The notes: a model not told the origin generated them from the letters alone. 64,000 bases of DNA from Lineus longissimus (GCF_910592395.1 NC_088320.1:12398501-12462500), one strand, 5' to 3'. Counted from the stretch's first letter, positions 25,101 to 35,654 are shown. Program-made: numbers and translations.

Positions 25101-28100
25101 ACTTCAAAGTCGATAAAATGCCATGTTCCACCTTTTAATGTGTTCAGACCGCCATTTTCAAAATAATCAAGTCAGGACACTGCCTTCTAGTCTCATAATA
25201 AATTTTGCTTTCCTCAATAATAACATTTCTTCTTCTTTAATGCTTTCATCATTCCAAACTTCTCCTCCTCTGACTTTTACAGGGGTACAGTCATGGCAAT
25301 CAAAACCCAAATACTGAGACCAAATGCCTGTTGACTGTGCTTTAAGAGAGACTGGCGCCATGCCTAGTCTCTCTTAAAGCACAGTCAACAGACACCAACC
25401 CCCTCAGACTCAGAAACCACAAACACCCAACCCTTCCTGCTACCTTAATACTTCTGGATGGCTAGCGTAGCAATATCAGATCCTGATACTGGGGAATGGG
25501 ACTTACTAAACACCTCGTACCTGTGCATGTACATAAATTCCCTTACCTCGAACTTCATCATCCCATACTCCGATTCTGAGAGATTTAGTGACAAATTGTC
25601 TGAATGCAACCTTTGATCCATGAAAATCGTTGGAGATATTGGCAACCTTTGATCCATGAAAATCGTTGGAGATATTGGCAGGAGTTCAGCATATTCTGAA
25701 ATCACATAATTATTTATTTTCGTAGGTATGTACAGCAATTTATTTTATTTGGGATACAGTTTTTGCTGTAATATAATTTTTCTTAAGATCTGTATTTTGT
25801 ACTCCCAGATGATCACACAACATTGCAATTATTGTTTGATGTAAAGTCATTGTGACGTAGCTGTGACACCTCTGCTGTTTTATTCTATCACCTCATTATC
25901 GTCTGCTACAGTTACAATGTATAACAGCTCAGTGTATCAGTAACTTCGTCATAATTGGAAGCTTTGCAACATGCATGGATTAGAGAATGCTAAAAGTCGA
26001 TCCTCCTTGGCGTGCATCATTGATGTCACTTGTCAGCTGCCATGGCGTCCAGTAGGAGTAGTAGTAGTAGTAGTAAGAGCACTAATGATAATTACCTTTA
26101 GGTCTAGGTTCTTGTGTATTCTCAGTATCTTCTCCAATTTGAGCACTATCTGGCTGAATTACAGAATTGCCTCTGAACTCATTGGGCAGCAGTGGGATGA
26201 TTGGTTCTGGATGGCTTTGGATCTTGTCGACTTGGATTCTATTTTGCCGTGTTAGAACAGGGGTCGATGAACCTGAAATTTCAATTATATCAGCGTTCAT
26301 GCATGACTGATACTACACACTGGCGCCATACTACATTCCAAACATTATCTAGAATATCATTATGCTGACTGTGCCATTATATATTAAGGCGTTATTTTAC
26401 TCAAATTTAGTTTAATGCGCGAAGGCCAACATGATGGCTTTAATAGAGAAATATAACTGCAGCTATTGGAAATAACCCAAAATACATTAGTATGCCACCT
26501 GGAGAAGTTGGCGAAAACTTCATTTGGACGTAAGGGTAATTTTTCAGAATACAGGTATACACAGGATGGAATTATGAAATTACCTTTTGGATTTTCTCTT
26601 ATATCGATCTCTTCTTCAGCAAGCAATAATGTCTTATCAACTTGGGTGATATCCCTGGGAGTGTTGGTGTCTAACATCTGAAAAAAAGCGCGAACGTCTT
26701 GATTGTTCATCAAAAGCTGACCAGTCAAATAAAGAGGATAAAACATGATAATAATGAACTTGCTTGATAATAGATTATTTGGACACTCACAGGGTGTAAC
26801 AGCACTCAGCCACATGTTTGTGTTAAACTTTTCAGGGCAACATTATCAATGACAAGGAATTTAACAATATATTATGGCTTCGATCTATTTTGTAATCTGG
26901 CGAAAAAAACATTTTGACCTTTTATTGTCTCATAATGCGCATTCAAAGATTCCTACCTCATATTCACTGCCATCAAGATCTTTTCCAGGGCGCACATCAT
27001 TGGGAATCTGGGCTTCAGCACTTGGAATATCAGACAATTCGGTAGTGTTGATGACCAAACAAATAGGATGCGGTTCGGCTGACCCTTAAATGTTGAGTGA
27101 AGATTCTATCATTCTCTATTTTGACACTCTCTGGTATCATAATAAATGTTCCCTAGGAATGACTGTCTCAACCTATGCCACTGTAACGGATAGCAAAATG
27201 AAACGGCCAGGGGCCATTGTGCTCACCGTATACATCTTTTAGTAGGCAGGATCATGCTTAGTTTAGAGGTGAATATGGTGAACACAATCAGGCATGAAGA
27301 CTTTTTTTAGATGTGTATTGATTGTCAAGTAATAAGACAGGGCAGTATATATAAGTTTATGATCCAACCAATAATTGTCTATGACATCAACAAGATCAAT
27401 ATCGTGTGATTGCTAAGAGTCCCTGCAATAAAAAATTCATCGAAAAAAAGTCATTAATAAGCGAGATATTGCATGTCCTACTTTTTCAGTTTTGACTCCC
27501 TGGTGGCCGAATCAAGAATCAGATCAGGCCAAAATTCGGTGTCAGAGATTATCTGATGTAGGGGGTTACATGTACCAACTTTCAAGTTCATAGCTTCAGC
27601 AGTTAAGAAACGTGCCATAGTTACACTCTAATGGCCAATTTACGCCATTTGACCTCTGTGACCTAGAAAAGGAGGTCAAATCCAAAAATCGTAGGACATG
27701 TGGTGTATCCTTGCTAGAAGTCCCTGCCATAAAAATTTTATCGAAAACAATTCACTCAAATAAGCAAGATATTGCACTTCTTCCTTTTTCCATTATGGCC
27801 CCCTGGTGGCCGAATAAAGAATCAGATCAGGCCAAAATTCGGCATCAAAGGTTATCTGATGTAGGGGGTTATATGCACCAAGTTTCAAGTTCATAGCTTT
27901 ACTGGTTAAGAAACGTGCCATAGTTTACACTCTAACGGCCAATTTACGCCATATGACCTCTGTGACCTTGAAAAGTAGGTCAAATTGAAAACCCGTAAGA
28001 CATGTGATGTATTCTTCCTAAGAGTACCTACCATAAAAATTTTATCGAAAACAAGTCACTTATAAGCGAGATATCACACTTTTTAGATATCCACTTTTGG

Positions 28101-28836
28101 CCCCCTGGTGGCAAAGTTGAGAATCAGATCAAACTGAAATTCAGCACCAGAGGCTATGTGATATAGGGGGTTATATGTACCAAGTTTCAAGTTCATAGCT
28201 TTAGTGGTTAAGAAACGTGCCATAGTTTACACTCTAACGGCCAATTTACGCCATATGACCTCTGTGACCTTGAAAAGTAGGTCAAATTGAAAACCCGTAA
28301 GATATGTGATGTATTCTTCCTAAGAGTACCTACCATAAAAATTTTATCGAAAACAAGTCACTTATAAGCGAGATATCACACTTTTTAGATATCCACTTTT
28401 GGCCCCCTGGTGGCAAAGTGGAGAATCAGATCAAACCAAAATTCAGCACCAGAGGCTATGTGATATAGGGGGTTATATGTACCAAGTTTCAAGTTCATAG
28501 CTTTAGTGGTTAAGAAACGTGCCATAGTTTACACTCTAATGGCCAATTTACGCCATATGACCTCTGTGACCTTGAAAACAAGGTCAAATTAAAAACCCGT
28601 ATAATATAAAATGTATATTTGCTATGAGTACCTACAACAAAAGTTTTATCGAAAACAAGTCACTAATAAGCGAGATATCACACTTTTTAGATATCGACAT
28701 TTGGCCCCCTGGTGGCCAAACAGAGAATCAGATCGGACCGAAAATCAGTGTCAGAGGTCAGCTGACCTGGGGCATTCTGTGTACAAAGTTTCAAGTTCAT
28801 AGCCCTAGCAGTTAAGAAACGTGCCACTGTTAGGAT

Positions 28837-28876
<40 letters not shown>

Positions 28877-31800
28877 ACACAGCGCTATCGTATAGACTCC
28901 CCTTACGGTGAGCCAAAAAAAGTTTATCGCTTCTCCATTTTGCTCCACGTACCATTTTTCAAACCTACTTTAGAACAAGAATACTTCAAATGATAAGCTT
29001 CCGATATGTTAGAGGGGACTTCCCAAGGTAGAGGGGACTTTTTCAATATTGTAGATACAACACAAATATTATGGGGACACAGAATGTCACATACGGCAAA
29101 GGAAAGCCTCCCCCCTCTCCCCGAATCACAACGAAATGCCTGTGTTTTATCATGATTTTGGAACAAAAATACTTCAAATGATAAGTTTCCGATATGTTAG
29201 AGGGGACTTAGATACAACACAAATATTATGGGGACACAAAATATCACATACGGCAAAGGAAAGCCTCCCCCCTCCCCGAATCACAAAGAAATGCCTGTAT
29301 TTAATCATGATTTTGGCAATAAACATTCAGAAAAGTGTATGCGAGTTGTTGTTGTCCTTATACTGAAATGCCATGTCAAACCCTGTGTTGCAGCGCGTTT
29401 CTTCCCAAATAAATACATTATCATGAGTGTGCAGGTCTACTGTACTCTTATGGGTTAGATATTAGTACTTACCATTGGATGGCTGAGTCATGATCGCCCC
29501 CACTTCAGCATCAAGGATGATATCAGTTGCATGTATTCTGGCTTTAGGTGGACCAGCCTTCGACTTCTTAACGCAAGTGTGTCCACTTATAATAGAGTGA
29601 AGAGGACAGGGGTCCACTTACAGGGAAAATATGGTGAACTCTCACATTTCTTGAAAAAATGCACGTATGCTAACCATGTTGCTGGCTCCCCAGCCAAATC
29701 GCATTTTGATCTATGTTAGATCTCTTAATTCATAAATGAACTGCAGAAAAACATCAAATATCATGGGTTATCCAAAACCCAGTCGGTCATTGTACGATTT
29801 CTGCCAATTAAATTGTAATTTCCAGATCAACTGATATTCAGCTAGGTTGTAAAGTTGAAAGCAGAAGAGCTCCGAGCGGAGTAGTGACCAGATAACCTAA
29901 ACACGATTCGGAAAAAGTTTCAGTTCTAGTAAGTGACAATGTTTGTTTAGCAGACACTTGAAAACATACACATTATTTTGTCTGTCTCGCTCCATGATCA
30001 TGTTCTACCAATCATATTTCGGTGGGGGCACTTGCATGAAAAAATAACAACATTAGACTGGTAGTTTTAAAATCACTAATCACTTGGTCCTTCTTTATAT
30101 CGAAAATGCCATAGTTATGGGGACATTTCTTTCAGAAAGAGGCATTTTCAACCTAATGTCGAACTGGAACTTTTTTAAGTGGACCGGTCTTCAGCATAGC
30201 CGATCGCACTTCGTGTCCACTTAAACGTAATTAGTTCAACGTTCAGAAAGTGCATACACAAAAAGGGGAGACCTCTCATATTCTTGGATTTTTATGCATC
30301 AATAATATCACCAGTTCTATGTATGCTAAAATGCACGAGTAGTCTGTTTAAAAGAACTTGAGTCTTCGTGACAATGAATTTGTCAGAGGTTAATTGAATC
30401 ATCCAAGAACAACTGATTTTCCCTTGGTGTCATGCCACACTACGACAGGGTCTAATTATTGATAAAAAACAAAGCTTACTGGCTTGTCAGATGTTCGCCA
30501 TGGTAGATCTGTAACACCATAATCGTATCGTAATTCCTCGCCAATGCCAATGTTCCTGCTGGCAAATAAAGCCAAATATGGCTTCCCTTCCTTCGCAACC
30601 ATTCTCATTGAACAATTGTCCGACCCGTTCACGCCATCATTCACTAAGCGCCCAAGACTTCCATCGTCTCGTGTTGCATCGACACTGAAATTCAAACAAA
30701 TAAATTAGCCATGCAAGGTAATTACCCTCAGCAATCAAACCTCGTATAAAAAAATGCATTACAATATAAAGTAATCGAAAGTTCAAAGTTCGGGTGGAAC
30801 AAACTCTCCTATATAATTGATATATTGTCTGAAAGTTGTAGCATGCAAATATTCACGACATATGTTGGTAGTCCAGATTGTACCTGCCCCCTGACAAAGT
30901 CTCAGTGCATATTCAGAAGTAATTGTTTAACTCATAATATGTAGCTATGTCAGGAAGGAGCAACTGGATGACAATGGTCGAAGCGGGTGACGTTCTAGAT
31001 CAAAAAACAATACAGATACTCTTTACTCATCTCCAACATTCGAATTCGAATTCGAATTCGTATGAGCAATGCATTGTCCCTCCCGCGTGTCAGTCGGTAT
31101 CAAAGCAATTGATGCTTCATCAAGTCGTAAGCAAGTTCCTGAATGGCACCCTATTGCTTGCGGGCCTTATTGTCTTAATGTTTATTAGGTCTAATCTAGC
31201 TCACTGATCTGCGCCAGTTTTCAAACAGGGAATGAAAAGGTTCATTTTCACCGCCCAGGAACATGTAAAAAGGAGGCTGAATCGATTGTCGTGCGAAATT
31301 CCCTTTAACCGCATAATTTTTAAATGCAAACACATTAAAACTTACCACATCGTTTCACTTCCGAATTTGAAAAAATACATAAAGCTTCCTAAACCAGCCT
31401 CTTTGTAACGTTCTTCTCTAATTTCAGCTTCAGCTGTTTTTATCACCTCCCCCTTGTAAATCAAGAGGAAGTCACCCTTTTCAAAAGGGACTTCAGTGAA
31501 AACACCCCTACCTGAAATAAGAAAATATGATTTTTTGATAGGCCTAAAGATAAACGTGTGTTCGATGCAGCAGTGGAATGGTTGAAAATGGTTGCACCAT
31601 CTAAACTATGGTTAATATAGGGCACAAGCACTCTTAGTCTTAGAAATAAATGTTGGTGAGGTTCTGAAAAAATCTTTAAAAGTCTTTTGGAAACAAAATA
31701 CACACCCCGTAGAGGTTTTTGAGACTGTGGAAACCTTCTTACTCTGCTTTGTCGCGTCGCTGCACCTCCACGCAGGAGTGCATATTTGTGCTGGCCGAAA

Positions 31801-34800
31801 AACCAAGGTTTTCAAAAGGTCAAACATATTTACAAATATTTCAAAGAGTGTTCCTACGCTTCATTTCTCTGTTCACCAGAAAAACAATATGGGGAGGCTG
31901 ACTCTCAATCATAAGATGCATTGTTAAGGGTTATCAGTCTGATTATAAAATGCCTCCCGATACAGATGTCAAGGACTGATATATTGGTAGTTGTGATGCA
32001 CATCCGTTTTGGTAGGGGCACATAAAAAAGTTCAGCCCATGCAACACGGACATGCAGAACAAGACAGGACGGACTGACTCAAGCACACAAATGGTGAAGT
32101 CTACACTGTTTGTATATAGACTGTAATACAATGTTCTGTTAGGGGGCATTCATTGGCTGAAATAAAAGGTCGGCCTCTGTCACAGCATGGTCACAGGAAG
32201 ACCTGTATCGATAGCCCAATATCATGGGCATGGCGATCCTGCGGATTCTGCGGAATCTGGGCGGAATCAGCATAAAAACAGCTCGAGAATATCGATATTA
32301 TGATAAATTATCCTTATAATAAATATTTGTAATATTCCATAACTGTTAAATTGTCTAAACCGCTAAGATATCAAGCATTTCGGAAAAACCCCAACATGCA
32401 TGAAAAAAATGTCTGCATTCTATTATCGGACGATTTCCACATTGGTCTCGTTAGGGAGTTTTTCCCAAATGTACGCGATGATGACGTGCCCCATTAACAG
32501 GACGTAACATCTATTTTAAAATGCGTTTCCAAAGTGAATGCATGAGGACAACCCATTTGTGTCGTATATCACATATATGCCCCTGATTCTGCAGGATGTT
32601 AAATCGGGTATTTTATTTCTTTTAATAAATCATAAGCGTCACATTTGCTCCTAGCTCTGTTCACCATCCCAAATGGCAATATTGCGAATTGGGCCGGACA
32701 ATCACGAAAACCCCCAAATATTATACATTTTTTCCTGGATAATTCTTACAGTGACCATTCTCCCATGAAAGACAGTTGCTTACGCTACACAAAAATCCAA
32801 AAAAATCGAGGGTCAACCATTGAACTTTTGAGATATGTTGAATTTTGCATAAATCAGCGAAAAGCGCACCAACTGGCACTGGACGGCATTTCAAGACGGG
32901 GCCGACGCACATCCCAAGTTCAGTGTACACATACGTCGGCAACAACAGTATAAATGCGTAGTTTCTTGTTAGCCGCCTGTTGAGTAGCGCTCTAGGTTTC
33001 AGAAACTCAAAAAAAACATATCTTTGCCAAAACAACTGCTGAATCAACACTGACATACTGTAAGGACCGAGAAATCAATGATTTTAGGAACTACGGGGGC
33101 GCAACCCAGGCCGAGTTGGTAATAAAATAATAGGCCGAGTCACACGTCATTTTCGCTCATTCGTTAATTTGTTAATATCGTGCAGAATACAATAGGGATG
33201 ATGGACACTTTTTCCAGGGGACATTTTAAACTTCTACACTGGCCTGGTTGACACGTCTCTCTTTATTTTACAACATCGCAAAATCGTGCACGAGCAACAT
33301 ACGATTGCCTTGATGATCCATCATTAAGATATTCAAGTCACATGATGACTGATGATGTCCAGGACTCTCAGATGACAAATCAGTTTAAACAGAGAATTTC
33401 CCACTCTCATGATAATAAATAAAAGATTTTTCTAAAACGTCCACCGGAGTCAATCATCCCACTCTTGATGACCAAACAGCCAGCAAGATCATGCGATGAC
33501 AGGTGACAAGCCCGAGATCCTGGCAACGATCCTTAAAACACCCAAGTCCCAGGAGGCGAAACGACTAATTTTTGGGTAGAGTGACTCTCGGACACTCTCT
33601 TGATTTTAGCTTGATTACATTACATCACGGCAGCGGCCACCGTGGGGCCTAATGGTTTTAGGCTAAGTTTGGGGGCGAAAATGCTGGGGGCGAAAACGTC
33701 AGGGAGCGAAACTACCGGATACCAATCCGCTGCAGACCAGATTCCGCAGAATCCGCAGGATCCGCTAAATCGCCATGCCCCAATATCATTCACATTTGTT
33801 AAATGCTTTTCCATATTTTAGAACTTCGCGAAAATTATTGTCACGTCTGTGTTTAAGCCTTCGATAAACAATGAGAGAAACACCGCATGATGGATGGATT
33901 TACATGTTTAAAGGCAGTCAGATTACCTCACGTTGGAGTCGTATAACTAACATCTATTGCGTGAACATGACTAACTTCGGAACTTTTGAACGCCTTGATT
34001 TTAATCTATATTTTAGCCCCACCCTCGCGGTTTTGGTGAGACAACCAATACCTCCATTTGATCTAACAAACGTTTCAGTGTCATCAATAATCCCTTGGCA
34101 GTTCGCAATACGGAGAAGGATTAAAATGGTGCAAGTTGTCAACCATATATATCATGTGAGTCGTTCGAATGTGCGATGACAAATAATTTTTCTATCCCTG
34201 CACTCGGGTGAAAGCTCACTGGCAGCCTCATAGGGTAATACAGGCTGTCCTTGCCTATAACGTCTTTGAGTGACATTACAATGAGGCCCGACGGGGTACA
34301 TAATGATTATGTGTAGGCCTGACTTCGCATGTCACATGGATATGAAACCCAACGATATTGGTCAAATGTTCTTACGCCAGACTGCCACAGTCTGTGGACG
34401 GGGAAACTCATTCATTGAGTTGTACACATGTTTTTAAGATCGTTATTCGGGAGCGGTGCACAAACGACTCTTGGCGTCAACCATAAATTTGGCCTGCTTA
34501 ATATCAATTGCTATCTTACTCAAATGATCCCTCACAAATGATTGAAGAGCAACCCAATAAACGTGAAATTGACTTCTCTCATACTAGATAGGAATGAATA
34601 GTGGTTCTTGAATAAAAAAGAGGGAGGAGTTTATACTAAAAAGATTTCTTGAATATTCACACCCACTCCTGGTGATAACCCATTGTGGGCCTAATTAAAT
34701 GTATGGTACATCTTCAGTTGTACAAGAAGGTATAGAATACGTTATAGGCAAGGAAAACCTGTATTACAGGTCCGGCCCGCTGGTAAGAGCGTTCAGGATT

Positions 34801-35643
34801 TGGCATGCGTATCCATTTACCCCTGGGAGAGTCGAGGGGAGAAAATCTTGATCAAGTACACAAAGACGAATGAGCTCTCCTACCCAAGAGCCCAGAGCTC
34901 TAACCTCTATATGCCACATATTGCCCTTATTGAGAACCGTGAGGATGATCCACATCCTCTAACATGTAAAATCAGAACGTCATGAAACTAGAACACTGCA
35001 TTAACGACTAAAAGAAGGCAGTAGCTGTTTCACAGGTGTACACATCACTGCGACCCCCCCCCCCCCCGCACACAAACACAGACAGGCGACCGCAAATACC
35101 ATTTCCCCTACCGGAAATGGTAACTAGCAATTAATCGGTCGACACAAATGGGATTTATGAGGATCTTACTAGAAATCGCTCAATCTTAAATTCAGTCCTG
35201 TTGCTCAGCATCATAAAAATGCAAACAGAGCACAGCAATTACCGCTTAAGACAATGGGTATAGGTCATTTATCTCAGTCAAAAATTTGTTGTCCTAAAAA
35301 AGGGGTGTAGTGTAATAATGCCTCGTGTCAAGAAGAAAAACATACACATTTAGTTCGAAGCAGGGGGGACACCATTCAAATTTAGCCTACATTTACAAGA
35401 GAGGTAAAATATGTGGCGGGGGGGGGGAGCATTGCTAAGTAATTGGCTGTTGTTTTCAGAGCCAGGCCAAATGTAAACTAAAACTTTCTGGTGCAAAGTG
35501 TTTTTTTCTTAAAACTTACCGATATATTCATTGATGTATCTCTCCTGGAATCCTTGCAGATCACTTCCACTGTCAATAAATTCCTTCGCTTTGTCACAGG
35601 GAGGTATCCGTCGACGGCTGCGAAGACGGCTGCAATTTTTCAT
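12409..35643 (-). CDS. SET-domain / zinc-finger / tyrosine-recombinase / Myb-like fusion protein, 16 coding exons
   Basis: Exons (high to low): 35643-35520, 31511-31346, 30684-30480, 29566-29473, 27078-26957, 26677-26584, 26272-26096, 25695-25547, 20700-20547, 20135-19975, 19501-19405, 18125-16772, 15052-14878, 14704-14612, 13605-13410, 13139-12409. Every junction has AG/GT borders and matching phase. The total is 4092 bp, giving 1363 residues. Order: SET domain (about 40-165), acidic linker, C2HC finger (about 430-460), C2H2-like and C2HC motifs (about 525-620), YR core (about 880-1100), basic/Ser-rich tail, Myb/SANT-like domain (about 1290-1345). Likely nuclear and DNA-binding. The ATG at 35643 is provisional, because the exon is open upstream to an acceptor at 35655 whose phase fits a candidate exon ending at 41134. 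The weakest joins are 29566 and the 4.8-kb intron 25547-20700. Two adjacent genes read as one cannot be excluded without cDNA. Confidence 0.7.
13410..20700 (-). CDS. SET-YR gene, zinc-finger and tyrosine-recombinase exons
   Basis: Eight exons from 20700-20547 to 13605-13410, phases 0-1-0-1-2-0-0-1. Exon 20135-19975 has 'FRCGDCKLSFF..FLQHKK..LQC' (C2HC finger). The long exon 18125-16772 has 'CYFCGALDSKVSRHWGKAH' (C2H2), 'CIYCLAFLHQDECWRHVKTC' (C2HC) and ends with the first catalytic box 'LFNKRRGGEVAKM' (Arg925/926). 15052-14878 gives the beta-hairpin '..KRNRRVPLLLKLEW..'. 14704-14612 gives 'TTRLRKYTAT' (box II Arg1047, with Thr where His is usual). 13605-13410 gives 'LSNHMGHTVDIHKEAYRL' (His1073, nucleophile candidate Tyr1082). 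This is a full YR active site apart from the His-to-Thr change. The family resembles Crypton-type or domesticated YR proteins. Confidence 0.85.
15945..16520 (-). pseudogene. Penelope-like reverse transcriptase relic
   Basis: Read on the minus strand in broken frames, hallmark blocks appear in order: 'YLRDTTDFLNHV', 'LDVTSLYTNNHHTEWI', 'MAPNFCNLFMGRLDM' and 'LWKRFIDNIFMISTH'. These match the Penelope-like RT blocks DTTDFL, DVTSLYTNI, GPNxANLFM and RYIDDIF. The catalytic D-D pair is D-N, and stops and frame shifts interrupt it. A dead fragment in an intron of the SET-YR gene. Confidence 0.8.
21285..21425 (+). pseudogene. Exon-like coding relic, copy 1
   Basis: 'gatttcactacgatgtttga' onwards encodes 'DFTTMFDKKEQCARYANEQTSLA', then an extra T shifts the frame, after which 'EFLKNVPYRAKL..DRRA' continues. 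A homologous copy lies at 23060-23380. The source family is not recognised. Confidence 0.5.
22190..22980 (+). repeat. Tandem/nearby duplication, two copies
   Basis: 'cactatcgtcatcacctcat' with 'attgacattacaggcacaca' occurs at ~22240 and ~22600. The segment 'ggggtctctcacc..gcttgta..ggaatacat' occurs at ~22435 and ~22895. Offsets of ~365-460 bp show an imperfect duplication. Confidence 0.6.
23060..23380 (+). pseudogene. Exon-like coding relic, copy 2
   Basis: A longer homologue of 21285-21425: '..HIKEEVQPPTFHL', then 'DAPLYHDFTTMFDKKEQCAR', a stop in place of Tyr, then after the same one-base insertion 'EFRKNVPYRAKLTTADHDRR'. The shared frameshift means the break predates the duplication. Confidence 0.5.
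23532..23974. mobile_element. Composite element, left terminal copy (443 bp)
   Basis: TIR 13 bp (GAGACAAGACCAC/GTGGTCTTGTCTC). Almost identical to 24524-24977. Confidence 0.85.
24524..24977. mobile_element. Composite element, right terminal copy (454 bp)
   Basis: Same sequence as the left copy, apart from an 11-bp internal duplication of 'taatgaatatt' near 24540. Confidence 0.85.
25328..25391. repeat. Perfect foldback, 26-bp arms, 12-bp loop
   Basis: CTGTTGACTGTGCTTTAAGA (arm continues 6 bp) is followed by loop GGCGCCATGCCT and the exact inverted arm. The left arm plus flank also exists at 23525 and 24978, split there by the composite element. Confidence 0.9.
25547..27078 (-). CDS. SET-YR gene, linker exons
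   Basis: Four exons (27078-26957, 26677-26584, 26272-26096, 25695-25547) with phases 1-0-1-1-0, all with clean borders such as 'TTTTTTTCAG' and 'GTAATTTC'. They encode a Pro-, Asp/Glu- and Ser-rich linker without a recognised fold. Exon 25695-25547 contains a 36-nt in-frame tandem duplication (PISPTIFMDQRL twice). These exons connect the SET half to the zinc-finger/YR half. Weak domain content makes them the key test of the fusion. Confidence 0.65.
27405..28920 (-). repeat. R1 satellite array, five 301-bp units with (CGT)n end
   Basis: Unit starts near 27414, 27714, 28020, 28321 and 28622. The two middle units are nearly identical. Each unit contains 'ggccccctggtggc' and 'tgacctctgtgacct'. 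The array ends in (GAC)n at 28839-28875, then 'ggacacagcgctatcgtatagactcccctta', which matches in reverse the head at 2090. It lies in an intron of the SET-YR gene. Confidence 0.95.
28975..29320. repeat. Tandem duplication of ~165-180 bp
   Basis: 'atacttcaaatgataag..ttccgatatgttagaggggactt' to 'cctgt.tt.atcatgattttgg' occurs twice. The first copy has an extra ~25 bp. Confidence 0.85.
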
Positions 35644-35654
35644 CTTGGTTATAT
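29473..35654 (-). CDS. SET-YR gene, SET-domain exons (KMT5A-like)
   Basis: Exon 35654-35520 has '..KAKEFIDSGSDLQGFQERYI'. Exon 31511-31346 opens 'GRGVFTEVPFEKGDFLLIYKGE', the SET N-flank and first SET block. Exon 30684-30480 carries 'CVDATRDDGSLGRLVND' and 'GEELRYDYG', with the catalytic Tyr-type motif, then 'LPWR'. The order and wording match KMT5A (SET8)-like lysine methyltransferases, which act on histone H4 Lys20 in the standard enzyme. Here the usual 'NHS' reads 'VND', so activity is uncertain. No post-SET cysteine cluster is seen. Exon 29566-29473 continues into the linker; its acceptor (GTTAAG) is weak. Confidence 0.8.
29536..29610 (+). repeat. R2 repeat fragment overlapping an exon border
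   Basis: 'gtggaccagccttcgacttcttaacgc' and 'tgtccactta' match R2 at 36326-36370. The proposed acceptor at 29567 lies inside it. Confidence 0.65.
30105..30245 (+). repeat. R2 repeat copy
   Basis: 'gttatggggacatttc' and 'aagtggaccggtctt..gtgtccactta' in the family order. Confidence 0.7.
31090..31290 (+). repeat. Dispersed repeat, also at 61470-61650
   Basis: Shared cues are 'ggtatcaaagca', 'gcaagt..tgaatgg', 'aatctgcgc', 'tcattttcaccgccc' and 'aggctgaatc'. A short 'gaattc' run lies just before it, near 31038-31060. Confidence 0.6.
32226..33780. mobile_element. TIR element, 1555 bp, 9-bp target duplication (MULE-like)
   Basis: Ends GGGCATGGCGAT..ATCGCCATGCCC, with inverted similarity continuing about 35 bp ('cctgcggattctgcggaatctgg'). 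It is flanked by CAATATCAT at 32217-32225 and 33781-33789. A 9-bp duplication and long TIRs suit Mutator-like elements. No transposase is recognised, so it is non-autonomous. It contains the 100-bp repeat also seen at 49846. Confidence 0.8.
33790..35519. other. Intronic sequence, no recognised gene
   Basis: First intron of the SET half. 'ccaccctcgcggttttggtg' near 34020 repeats 18510-18545. A C-run lies at 35056. No exon is convincing here. Confidence 0.5.

Noticed and set aside
32645-33056. Overlapping 102- and 111-codon ORFs
   Set aside because: Inside the MULE-like element and partly in a dispersed 100-bp repeat; neither shows a transposase motif.
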